A DNA stretch of 64,000 nt from Cylindrobasidium torrendii FP15055 ss-10 (taxonomy: Eukaryota; Basidiomycota; Agaricomycetes; Agaricales; Physalacriaceae), in contig KN880482.1 in the NCBI GenBank assembly GCA_000934385.1, positions 62,001 through 126,000 of the forward strand, given 5' to 3'. Below the pieces are notes generated by a model. That model was not told the origin of the DNA. It was given only the letters and a program-made list of their open reading frames with translations, and made no database searches. The position numbers were made by a program, and so were the translations under genes. This document shows positions 25,093-35,710 of this stretch, one piece after another; the stretch's first letter is position 1, and each line of letters begins with the position of its first letter.

Positions 25093-26222
25093 ATGCCTCT
25101 GCCAATTCTTCGCACTGCTCTGCACCGTGACAATAGTAGGGACAAGAAATTACAACCAGTCAAGGAGCACGAGATGTACAAGTTGAAGGCTGGCGCGGAC
25201 TCGCAACTCACATTCGTTAGTTTCAAGACCGCTGTGATGGGTCTGAAGGGCAAGAAACGCACTGATGTAAGGTGAGTGCTCTATTCTGTTATAGTGCTTT
25301 TCATCTTCTCACTATCACACAGTTATACTCTACCCATCCAAGAGCGACTACTCATCAGCCAATTTAGCAGGCCCATGGACTCAATCCTCAAGTCCAAAGT
25401 TCTTCAAGTGTTGATGGGCTGAACCACAAGAAGCTACGTGCAGTTACCTCCGACGAGTCGTTCTGCTGCGCCGAATACCTCAAAGCGTCGCCTGAACCCC
25501 TCCGGCCAGTCCCTCCCAAGCCGTTCATCGCCTTCCAGGCCCTCGTCATTCCAGAGCCACCGAAACCCAAGCCTCTTGTTCCCAAGACGATCCCGGTTTC
25601 CAAGAGCGTGCCGATCTTTCCTAGCCAACCACTGGCTACACCATTGGCTTCATCGAATGCAGATAACATTGCCATCTCCGAGGACGAGCCCACCTTACCT
25701 AGCCAACCGGCCGCACCATTGGTCCTATCGAAGGAAGACATCCCCAAGAGCGAGCCAACCTTACCCAGCGAACCAGCCGCGCCATTGGCTTCATCGAAGG
25801 CAGACAACCTTGTCATCCCCGAGAGCGAGCCGACCTTACCTAGCCAACCAGCAGCACCATTGGCTTCATCGAAGGCAGACAAATTTGTCATCTCCAAGAA
25901 GCTTCCTCGTAGCAACACGGTACTGGAGAACACCGCACTGCTCTCATCGAAGGAGCTCGCGGCCACCAAGAAGCTAGCTCGCGCTCGCATACGCGATGAC
26001 AGGCGTCGTAGGGAAAAGGAAGCCGAAGTCCCTCGTCCTCCTACGCGCCCCTCCCGTCCTACGGAAACCACGCAGCTCCCCTACACACCCGTTGAGCCTC
26101 TTCCTGCCGTACGCAAGCACGCAGTGCGATCCAACTCACTTCCCTACGAGAACGAGGACCCGGATGCGACTCTTCGCCCGCGCATGCCGGTTCGCCCACA
26201 TACGAGCAGCGGTCGTCTGTAG
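25093..26222 (+). CDS. Basic, proline-rich protein with imperfect internal repeats
   Basis: Exon 1 (from the ATG at 25093; MPLPILRTALHRDN) ends at a GTAAGG donor after KKRTD. The acceptor TTTAGCAG near 25370 keeps a single frame through to the stop at 26222, giving about 340 residues. An alternative acceptor near 25320 would end the protein after about 90 residues, so the model is provisional. The middle holds four imperfect repeats around PSQPAAPLASSKADN and SEPTLPS. The C-terminal part is basic and Arg/Pro-rich (ARARIRDDRRRREKEAEV, then PPTRPSRPTE). No family is recognised. The sequence looks disordered. Confidence 0.6.
25620..25895 (+). repeat. Four-unit imperfect coding tandem repeat
   Basis: Units of about 78, 66, 75 and 57 bases start near 25620, 25698, 25764 and 25839. 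Each begins with CC(T/C)AGC(C/G)AACC and contains a CCATTGG core. Unit lengths differ by multiples of three, so the reading frame is kept, as expected for expansion or contraction under selection for coding. Confidence 0.8.
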
Positions 26223-27230
26223 CTCTCGAAATTCCCCTCACACACGCACGCACACACACACACACACACTAAATCCGAAATGTACTTGTATCCTCGCATT
26301 CATCCTAGCATTCTTCCTCAGCATTCATCTTCATCCTCATCTTCGCATTCTTCTCCAACCTACACGCATTCATTATTATTGCATCCACTCCTTCGACCCG
26401 CGGAATATTTATTCTTCTCCCTTGCATTTCTATATCCTCCAAAGCCTCCATCACACTCCTTCTACTCCCACTTGGTTTTCCCTTTGACTCCTTCATCTAC
26501 CCAAACACTCCTTACTCTTCCATTTGCGATATCTACTCTATGTACCCACCACTCCTTTCCGAATCCACCGCGCCGCGCAACATATTAACACTCCTTCATC
26601 GTACTGTATTCATATGTACATATATATCTATGAATGAACTCGTTCCGGAATCCATGAACACGCGTGACCCTTTGCCCTTCTAAGTCAACTGACTACATAA
26701 TCAAACCGATCGCCCATTGTCCAACTTGGCACTCGAAGTTCTGCTCGCATACAACTAAACCAAAAATTCAGAGACACAGGCCATATCGAGCAGAACTCAG
26801 TCTTCATTGTGACTGCAGTGCAGTGGTCCTACAAGCGGAAAATCCGCCTTCAGACTACTCCGAATCAGTAAGTACACGATCTAGTACAGAACCTCCCCCA
26901 AAATCGAAAGCACAACCTAGGTAAGTAGCGACGAATATGGACTATATATACTAAATAAGTTCGGGGGGTGAGGAAGCTGGCGCATTCGTCCGTGGGAAGC
27001 GCTCGGCGCCCGGTCAGCGAGCCATGGTAAACGGTAAGGATGTGTATATGTCGTGGTTTACGAATGAGGAGGGGAGGAAGGAAAAGCAATGCATGAATGT
27101 GACGTGAGGTGATACATAATGAGCGTCCAACTGGGGAAAACAAGGCCCTAGGCATCCGCCGGCGGGGGGCGGACAAATGCTATCGTACAAAGTCTATGAT
27201 CGACACGAGTCCCGTATGTCTATACCGAGT
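26223..27230. other. Pyrimidine-rich intergenic kilobase
   Basis: No gene recognised. It holds a CA microsatellite at its start, then about 300 bases very rich in C and T (26280-26590), then AT-richer sequence to the Kre6 stop. The flanking genes converge, so most of it is probably 3' UTR and spacer. Confidence 0.45.
26239..26269. repeat. CA dinucleotide microsatellite
   Basis: A (CA)n run of about 31 bases, with two CG interruptions near its start, lies just after the stop of the repeat-containing gene. Confidence 0.9.
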
Positions 27231-29697
27231 TCAGCAACCGCCTTCAATGAAACGGTTCTTCGGCCATGTTTGTTTATAGTCGTCCTCCCATGTCGTGAGG
27301 TTCGGGTTGCTGTACGCCTCAATGTACTTGTTGATATACGCCTTCGTCGGGAAGTCCTCCGGATCACACCCAACATTGATCGCGTCCTCGTCTTGATACA
27401 CACGGATATAGTCGAGCTTCATCTGTGCGGGGAACGTAAGGTGCTCAAAGTCCACCGGCCCGAAGTTTCTCGACATCCCCAGGTTGGCAAGGATATACTG
27501 GTTGGTGCCAAGGTTAAATAAACGGATAGAGCAAGTCCGGAAAAGCTGGGCGCACCATAGGCTCCTGCGGAACAGCTCGTCTCCCGATGTCTACCCGCTC
27601 ATCTGGCCCAATTGCCCCACCATTCAGCGTCCATGCGTGCTTGTCATCCGCAATCCAAGTGATATAGCCATCGTCGAAGCCAGGTCTGTACTCCATCCCG
27701 TATCTAGATGAACAGTGGTTAGAGACCACCATCCCATTGCCAAATTGTGCACGCACATTGAAGCACACCCGGTCATCAGCTCGTAACAGTTTGGGTCTGT
27801 GTTTGTGACAATCGAGGTCGCCATCTGTTGCACAGAGCCTTGGAAGGTGTTCATTTGTGAAACAGTCGTGTCCTCGATAATCATCAAGCCAGTGCTATTA
27901 TCCCACCGATAAGCATAGTTGAAAGGCTAGAGCACACACTTTCAGAATACGATGAAACGGGACGGTAAACAAGCGCGACTCACTGCAAACTGTCCAGATT
28001 GAGAGACTTGTGCTATGAGTGTTTTTTCGTTGATCTACAGAATATGAGATGGATGCCAATACGTGTGAAAGAACCTTACCTGTGCCTCGAAAACATCGAT
28101 TTCTGGCGCAGCGCGTCCCACAAACGTATCGTCGTCGTGCTTTGGGCCAGGATGATCCTCCCCAGGACAAGTACATCTCGAAAGTCTTTGTCCAGGAAGG
28201 TAAGACAGTGAACCGCCCTTGCCAGTGTCTCCGTCGACCGTGGCAAGATGGGGTTCGCCTTGGCTATTCGTCTGATTCGGGGCAGTGCCAACATCACACT
28301 CATCTAATTCGAGGGGAATCAGCACGAGCATTGGCTGCGATGTAGCAGCAGCTGACCATATGCATAAGGCCACATTCCATCAAGGGAAGCACCATAACCT
28401 GCACGACCCAGGTTGCCCTACATAATGGATCAGAATAGACATGGAATCGGCAACTGTGCATGCGCACCATCGTCCATAGTGCAGGCCACAGCCCAAGAAT
28501 ATTGCTTGAACCAGGAAGAATGACACTGGATTCGAGATATCCACCGGTGTAACAGAACTTGTTCCTACAAAAGGATTAAACCGGCCGTGATAATATAGAA
28601 GCCAGCGGAACGCACCAAGACGAAAGCATGCCTATATCCAAGTCAATCAAGGTGTCGGATACGGTAAAGATGCAGGCACGTACCACCGGTGTAGTCTAGA
28701 TTATGGTTCTCCTTCCGACTGAGGGTAATGACCAAATAGCCGTCCTTGGTTGTGACGGCGGCGGGGTCATACCATTCCAAATTATTGGTTCCCTATCATC
28801 CAATTGCGTGAGAACGAGGGCGGGAATATGCCAGTTGCCCCAACTAACCCAATAATGCAAATCGACCGCCTCCCAATATGGATCTTCACCAGGATAGAAT
28901 GTCCGTCCGTCCGTGTTGAATTCGTCGGAGAATACTAGGCGCATCGTCTTCGAAGGATCATACTTGGACTTCATCGTGTACGCATCCTTGGGTGTATCGT
29001 CGTCGATGAGCCCCCAGTTTCCTGGTATGTCGGGAACCTGATTAATACCAGCATTATTGGGGTGATAGGCATAGAGGGCAATGGAGAACGGACCTGACCG
29101 CTTGCATTTAATCCACCGAGGTTAAAACCGCCTTGTCGCGACAGTTGCTGTCGCGTTACATATGTTGTTATAGGGTAGCCCACGCTTTGATGCGGTTCAG
29201 CCGACGAGATGGAGTTTAAGAGTATTGTTACGCACAAGAGGGCCAGTATACCCAAGCATAGCAGAAATAAAAATCCGAGGTTTTTCAGTCCGCGCGCGGT
29301 TGCAACATGTCCAACGAACTCGCGTTTATGTGCATCTTCCTCCTTGGCTGGTGCGTGCATTTCGTCGTCGGCCTCTGGGACGGCGGACGAGATATTTGCT
29401 CCCCATGAATGCGGGTCGGCGGATAATGAATACTAGATGACGCATGTGAGCGCGGGTGGAAACCAATGGCGTAGTGGCGCACCTTCTTGAGCAAAACCAT
29501 ACTCGAACCCTCCCGTCGTAGAGGGTACGGGCCGCCGTCGGCGTGTAGTGTCGGTACAGACTGTGAGGTTCCGTTAGCTTTCACGATTTGGCGCGTAGAT
29601 TGCGGGAGTGACGCACATATTCCGACATGCTGGACAATTTGCTCGACTGATGCTCGAGAATGGGCGTACTCCCTTTCTCTGACAACGGCGAATGCAT
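27231..29697 (-). CDS. KRE6: Kre6/Skn1-family beta-glucan synthesis protein (GH16-like)
   Basis: About thirteen exons join from the ATG at 29697. A short cytosolic N-terminus is followed by YSLSADPHSWGAN and a membrane anchor (FLFLLCLGILALLCVTILL), the type II topology of Kre6/Skn1. The lumenal domain carries LVFSDEFNTDGRTFYPG, DPYWEAVDLHYWGTNNLEWYD, LWPALWTMGNLGRAGYGA and the GH16 catalytic-type motif EIDVFEAQ (ExDxxE). It ends with MSRNFGPVDFEHLTFPA, DYIRVYQDEDAINVGCDP and NPNLTTWEDD. Family members act in the ER/Golgi and are needed for beta-1,6-glucan in the cell wall; whether they are hydrolases or transglycosylases is unsettled. The N-terminal cytosolic part is short, about 65 residues, compared with yeast Kre6. 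Confidence 0.93.
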
Positions 29698-30986
29698 AGT
29701 GAATGAGATGGGGGGTGGAAAACGAAAGATAAAACCGTCTATGACGGGGACAGGCGTAGGGAAGCCAAAGTAAGAAGTCAAGAAGTTGGTGGGTGGGAAA
29801 GAAGGAATAGAATTTGGTTGGACAAAGGTTCCGAGGCGGCTGATTGATGCCGGATTCAATGAAATGAATTGAGCGCCTGCCGACCGGGTTACCGTCCACA
29901 TGGCAAGCAGGCGGAGGCCAGCGCTTTGTGACTGAACCCGACCCGACGCATAGTTTTTTTTTCTCCCGATGCGCATGGATTTACACAAGCCTTTGTGCCT
30001 GTGACGACTTGAAGTTTCCCCGCCCCTTCCAAGCCAAAGCGGATGCTTGGGAAGCGCAAGTCGAGTTTCGCTGCAGTGTGCTCATGGAAGAATGGCCAAA
30101 TCCCCTGCTGCGCACCAACTGGCGATCGCTGATGGCTTATTGTACCTGAAGCCCCGCCCTCCCTCCGCCCACGACTCTCCCAGAAGGCGGCTTAGTTGGT
30201 TATCTCAGACATCGTACTTACAAGCGACATGACAGTTGGCAGCGGATGCATCCGAATAACCAAAATTAGGATTATTTCATAGGAGCCACGTCGGGAATCG
30301 AGCAGCGATAGCGATGCCGTCCAATTCTTCGTCACAAATCGCCGATGCATTTCCAAACGAATTGGCTTGTAGACCGTCGAGGCTAGAGCCTTTAACAGGC
30401 CTTCAATTCGTCTTGGCCAACTTGAAAATGCTTCTCGCTTTATGGAATACTATGGGAACACTGCAACCTTTAAGCAGTCCTCCTTCCACTTCCAAGGCAG
30501 TTCTCCCTTGGCTCTGCAGGGTAAGTCTTCTTTGAATGCAATCGTTAATTATTCTTGTCCGACCAGCGCTGTACCCAGGACTACCAGGTCTCACGCTCAC
30601 CGATGCTCAACGCATTCGAGAAGCCCGTTATTCTCCGATTATTCTCTATTCTGCCGACATACTTCACTTCATGTACGTTTCTAGTAATTGTAACGCGGAG
30701 GCCACGGAGGCGAGCCGCACACTAAACTCAAGAGAAACAAACAGTAGTCATCTCCGTTAATGCTTGGGCGCCTCAGGGTATATATGTTGACATCTAGACT
30801 TGAACCTGAGAGCACTCTGTTCGACGTCCACGATGCATCTTTTCATCATTTCAAGGATACTATGAAGCAGGGCAATAAAGTTGAGTAGTAATCTGCGTCA
30901 AGGTGTGTCACATCGTCGTAAGTTCGCCGGTACCTAGTAAAGACTATACACTGCTATGTCGGCGACTACTCTACTACGTAGAAGCA
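29698..30986. other. Intergenic region with a weak orphan-gene candidate
   Basis: Contains the promoter of the Kre6-family gene (left part) and the 3' UTR of the acyltransferase (right end). A plus-strand frame beginning with ATG at 30314 (MPSNSSSQIADAF) could join through a GTAAGT..CCAG intron at about 30522-30567 to a second frame ending near 30740. The join gives no recognisable protein, so it is not called as a gene. Confidence 0.35.
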
Positions 30987-32474
30987 TCACGCATATCTAC
31001 GAAATCCAACATCACTGTCCAGAATATCCCACAACGGTGCTCCCAACGCCAGAGCCAACACAATCGCACCTGTGTCCCCTTCCTCCTCCGGAGCAGGCAA
31101 CAAATAACCCAGCCCATCCAACAGCGAAATTGTCGTAAACGGCGTCGACACCAACACCGGTTTGACATCAAACGTCCCGCTCTTGTACATATCGAACTTA
31201 TTCCACTGGCTCACCATCAAGCTCCCACTCCCATACCGAAAGTTCGAACGAATCCTGCGCTTGTCAGGCTGTAAGGCAAGCCACCTCAGCGTACTGTCGA
31301 TTTCCTCCCTCGCTGTCGTCTCCGGCGTGCGCGTCATATCGTGGACAACTTTGGCTACCTCCCAGAGTGGCGCGGTGGCGAGCACGTCTGGCGGGACACA
31401 CGTGAAGGTGCTCGAGCCAGCATTCCCGAAATACCTCTTTGGCATAGCGTCGGGGCCCAGGCGGTTCCGCAAATCAACTGGAGAAAGGATGTCGGGAGGG
31501 GACAAGGCGTCGAGGCTGTCGTCCAGCTCGCGCTGGCGCACCCTCGCACGGTACACGTATTGGTACAAGTGCGCGACGAGGGCGTCAAAGGTAGATACCC
31601 AGCTTCCCGGTGGTGCGTTCGGGTCTGTTGCTTGGGCTTTGATCGCTTGTAACTCCCGACTAGAGAAGTGCACGAAACGGCCGACGACGGGATGGGGCGG
31701 GGGTCGAAAGGCCGAAGACGAATCGCCCGTTACTGCGTCTACCTCTGGTGCTAGATGGAACTTTGCTGGTTGATAATCGAGGACTTCCTGTAGCTCCTCT
31801 GGTCGCAAGTTCGCTGCCCCGCCCATCAGATTGGACATGTAGGGTTGGATATGGGGAGGATGGGATAGAGCAGGCGTTCCAGATGCAAGGCCGCGATAGA
31901 GCTCTGCCATATCCTCAACCAACTGGAAGACCCCGGCGCCGTCAGATACGACGTGAAGAAGACGTACACCCAGTGTAACGCCTCCACACGCGAAACGAGT
32001 ATGCTGGATGGTCAAAATAGGCCCATTGCAGACAGTTTCCAAGGTGGTATCAAAGGGAGCAAGGAGAGCATTCCCGCCCATTGGCAGATTCTCCAATGAT
32101 CTTCGACCAGGAGGGATGAAAGCGTCCAATCGCTGGGGGCATTGCGCTTCAAGAATCTCCGCGCCCGTGCCAAGACGAACAATCTCCGGTGAGCCAGCGT
32201 CTTTTGCGTTGATTTGCAAGCGGCCAGTGAGGTGTGGATAGTAGTCCAACAGATATGATACTGCGGTTTTGAGACGCTCGATATCCATGAACTCTGCCAG
32301 AGTTACTTCACTTGGGCTTTCGTATGCAAAGATAACCGCCATAGGGATGACAGGAAAGATCAGCTGGTCAATTGGACCAAGTCTAAAAGGTTCAGCGAGT
32401 GATTTCCATGAACCTTCTTTCATGCAGCACACTTTGTAGCGATTGGAAACAACGACATTTTGAGAATCGTGCAT
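30987..32474 (-). CDS. BAHD-type acyltransferase (transferase family PF02458)
   Basis: One uninterrupted frame. From the ATG at 32474 (MHDSQNVVVSNRYKV) it has about 495 residues, typical for the family. The HxxxD catalytic motif appears as HVVSD in LLHVVSDGAGVFQL, where the histidine should deprotonate the acceptor alcohol or amine. The C-terminal half has NAGSSTFTCVPPDVL and SQWNKFDMYKSGTFDVKP, the fungal counterpart of the structural DFGWG region. Such enzymes transfer acyl groups from CoA to secondary metabolites (for example trichothecene 3-O-acetyltransferase). An in-frame ATG at 32597 would add a hydrophobic leader (MTSLAIPLLALTI), but the shorter start matches the family. No biosynthetic cluster surrounds it, so the substrate is open. 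Confidence 0.85.
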   Translation of the reverse strand: MHDSQNVVVSNRYKVCCMKEGSWKSLAEPFRLGPIDQLIFPVIPMAVIFAYESPSEVTLAEFMDIERLKTAVSYLLDYYPHLTGRLQINAKDAGSPEIVRLGTGAEILEAQCPQRLDAFIPPGRRSLENLPMGGNALLAPFDTTLETVCNGPILTIQHTRFACGGVTLGVRLLHVVSDGAGVFQLVEDMAELYRGLASGTPALSHPPHIQPYMSNLMGGAANLRPEELQEVLDYQPAKFHLAPEVDAVTGDSSSAFRPPPHPVVGRFVHFSSRELQAIKAQATDPNAPPGSWVSTFDALVAHLYQYVYRARVRQRELDDSLDALSPPDILSPVDLRNRLGPDAMPKRYFGNAGSSTFTCVPPDVLATAPLWEVAKVVHDMTRTPETTAREEIDSTLRWLALQPDKRRIRSNFRYGSGSLMVSQWNKFDMYKSGTFDVKPVLVSTPFTTISLLDGLGYLLPAPEEEGDTGAIVLALALGAPLWDILDSDVGFRRYA

Positions 32475-33084
32475 GACTAGCCATCGTGTTAGCCACAGAC
32501 GCAATACACAACAAACGTGTAATACCTGCGGATAGCAATGCCTTGGATAAGAAGAATTGATTGTGAGCGCTAACAGTGGAATGGCAAGAGAGGTCATGGT
32601 GGAATCTTGAGAAGGTTGGTTAAATAGGATCAAACGCGATCGTGATCAAAGTCGCGGCTCCGTCAACTTTCAAGACGCGGCGTGAGTCATACGTACTTAC
32701 AGCGCTAGCGTAGTACTGCAGGGCGCCGCACAGACACCCTCGTCTAGCCTACATGCATTCCAGCTGGTAGGCTGCTTACATCCAGTGGTACGTAGAAAGA
32801 TATCTTAGTCGTGGATCAATGCTTTGAAGTGGCTACTCTGATACGAAAGGCCGTTTATGAATCCGACTCAGACTGCATTCCAAAGGTTGGAGTGAGCTCA
32901 TTGTCAATGATAAGATGACCGCCGCGTGGTTATCTAGTACTCTGCGCCATCAGCATCATCATTACTGTATTATTGACTGATTCTGCAGCTACCATCATGT
33001 CCCATAGCATTCGTGAGCACAGCCCACCCTAGGGATCGTGACTCACAGAATTGACTCAATCTTAACTTGACTCCAGCCTCCAAG
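32475..33084. other. Divergent promoter region, acyltransferase and GTPase genes
   Basis: No gene recognised. It separates the two divergent starts. An ATG near 32998 (MSHSI) followed by GTGAGC might be a tiny upstream exon of the GTPase gene, but this could not be shown. Confidence 0.35.
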
Positions 33085-35487
33085 ATGGTTCATAAACCTG
33101 AAAAGACGAGCCTCCGCTCATTTCAAACCGAAATTGAGGACATCCACTCCCGCGAACTGCTAAAACAACGGCAAACTGGCGCAACGGCAATGGCTAAAGA
33201 GAAGCAACCCACGAGCAAAGCGAAAGACAAGGAGAAACCAATAACGAGCAAGGCGAAAGACAAGGACGTTCCCAAGACAAAGGTGGTGCCCAAGCCACCA
33301 TCCGACCAAGCCACCGAAGTTGCGGGCGAGGCCCTCCAGGTGCCAAAGAGTGTGGACTTTGCGGAACAGGAGGAACAAATCATAGTGCGCCCCGCATTGA
33401 TGTACCCATAGAGGCACTAATGACTCAATATCTCATTCCAGACGCAACTGCTTTCAAGAGCCCCGGCAAACTATGAGCGCGCAAGGGACTCCATTGCGGC
33501 CCTCATCACACAGAATGGCGGCGAATACCTTGTGCGACTGGGTGCCCAGCCCCCGGCGGCGAAGCTGCTTGACGGATCGCTCACAGACGAGATGGACGGC
33601 TGGACCGGCCAGGAGCGGACACAAGAGGACATCGAATTCTTACATACAAAGTTCATTGAGGCTGTTGAGGAGATTGGAGGCAAGGTGTGTCGCGTGTGTT
33701 TCATAAAGATGCGATGGGCTCATATACATGAAAGCTCTCTGTCCTAGTCGAAGTGAAGACTGGCCACCCGCGTCTGGCTATACTGCTACGAATCCTACCC
33801 CCAGACATCTCCCTCACGCCGGAAGTGCGATGTGCAGTGGTCGGCAACGTCGACAGCGGCAAGTCTACCACTCTCGGCGTACTCACGCGCGGTGGTCTCG
33901 ATGACGGACGTGGGAAGGCCCGTATAGCTCTTTTCCGCCATAAACACGAAATTGAAAGTGGTCGAACCTCCAGCGTTGGACTTGAGGTGTGTATACTCTT
34001 ACCGCACCTGCTCCCACCACGGCTGAACGTGCGTCCAGATCCTCGGGTTCGGGCCTGACAGCCAGCCCATCCTTCCACGCAGCCATCAGGACGCTGAAGG
34101 ACACCGAATAGAGAAGTTGGGATGGGAGGAAATCTCACTGCAGTCTGCGAAGATCGTCTCTTTCATTGATCTTGCTGGACACGAACGATATTTGAAGACA
34201 ACCCTATACGGTCTAACCTCTGGCGCCCCGTCATGCATCGTTCTTACAGTTGGTGCCAACGCGGGCCTCATTGGCATGTCAAAAGAGCACCTTGCCATCG
34301 CCCTTGCTCTTGGTGTCCCCATTGTTGTCTGCATCACCAAGGTTCGTAGCCTTTCTCCATCTCACGGCCAGTACCTAACATGACCACAGATCGACATGGC
34401 TCCCCGGAACGTCTTGGAGAATACGACCGGACAAGTCGTCAAGATCCTGAAGAGTCCTGGTTGTCATATGCAGCCAGTCTTCGTCGAATCGACCGAGGCC
34501 GCAGTGGAGATTGGTGCAGGATTCGGACGGCGCGGTAGCCATGCAGCGACCAAACGAATCTGCCCTATATTCCAAATATCCAACGTGACGGGTGACGGAA
34601 TTGACCGTGTATGTGCTACCCAGTCCGTTCTCTCATTGAGTCTCATTGAACCACCCAGCTGCGCGCATTCCTGAACCTGCTTCCCTCGAGTGAAGGCGAC
34701 AAGGACAAGTTTGCGTCAGACCAGCCGCTAGAAGTGTCTATTACCGAAGTGTGGTCAGTGCCCTATGTGGGTACCGTTGTGAACGGTATCGTCAACAACG
34801 GCTTCGCCAAAGTCGGGGACCATGTGTTGTTTGGGCCGGATTCAAACGGAAACTGGACTCCCACCATGATCAAGGACATGCAACGGAAACGGTCCGTATC
34901 GTTCACGTCCTGCGCTATCCCAGAATTCTGACTGCGCTGAAGAGTGTCTGTGACCACCGCAGACGCAGGTCAATGCGTTTCCTTCGCATTAAAGAGGGTA
35001 AAGAGGGAGACTGTGAGGAAGGGTATGGTCCTTGTTCACAAAGGCGAGACACCACCCAAAGGTAGGTCAAACGCTCGTCCAATATTTATTCCTGCTCATG
35101 TTCATCCAGCGGTGCGACGCTTCGAGGGGCAAGTCCTCATTTTATACCACAACACAACGCTGCAGAAGAACTACCAGGCCATGTTGCACTGCGGGGTACA
35201 TCTCTACCCTGATCACCTTTTTGGCGCACGTAGGCTAATTGTGTATTCAGGCTGTGCGGCAAACTGTACGCATTGTGAGCATGGACGACCCGTCCGGGAT
35301 TCTGCGCACAGGCGACCGCGCGACGGTCACTTTTGAGTTCATCTCACATCCTGAGTTTGTGAAACAAGGCATGAAGCTACTATTCAGAGAAGGAAAGACG
35401 AAAGTGAGCCCCCTCGACTCAGCTCTTGTAGGGCACCTTGACTCACGAGATCTCAAGGGACTTGGTGTCATTACTCGAATACTCTGA
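33085..35487 (+). CDS. GTPBP1/GTPBP2-like translational GTPase
   Basis: About ten exons. A basic Lys-rich start (residues 1-90) precedes [18 protein letters not shown]. GTPase motifs: G1 GNVDSGKST, the GTPBP signature [15 protein letters not shown] (switch I), G3 [12 protein letters not shown], and G4 TKID, whose codons are split by an intron near 34340-34390. Domains 2 and 3 follow ([64 protein letters not shown]), as in EF-Tu/eEF1A relatives. GTPBP1/2 help resolve stalled ribosomes and link to RNA decay in animals. The join at about 34893-34944 uses a CTGAAG acceptor chosen by frame. The donor near 33690 (before VKTGHPRLA) is not settled. The start at 33085 is the first ATG in the open frame with a family-like continuation. 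Confidence 0.88.
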
Positions 35488-35710
35488 GTCTTACTGCCTT
35501 CCCAGCTGAGCCTGGTAGCATTCAATGAAGCCCAGGCATTAATTATGTAGTAATCGTTGTAGTATCTTTGGACGGATTGTGTATCATACTCGCTTGTTGT
35601 GAATTGTGAACTGTTGCTTTGTCCGACGACGAGTGAACAGCGTGAAAGCATCTGGGAAACTAACTTTTGACATGACTATGTACTACAACAAACAAAACAA
35701 AGGAATACTT

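Noticed and set aside
25388..26071. A 227-codon minus-strand open frame with repeats
   Set aside because: It is the reverse of the repeat-containing plus-strand gene, so the repeats are a mirror. The plus strand has the better start, exon and composition.
32475..32633. N-terminal extension of the acyltransferase with a signal-like hydrophobic leader
   Set aside because: BAHD enzymes are cytosolic and start near NRYKV; the upstream part is likely 5' UTR in an open frame, though it cannot be fully excluded.
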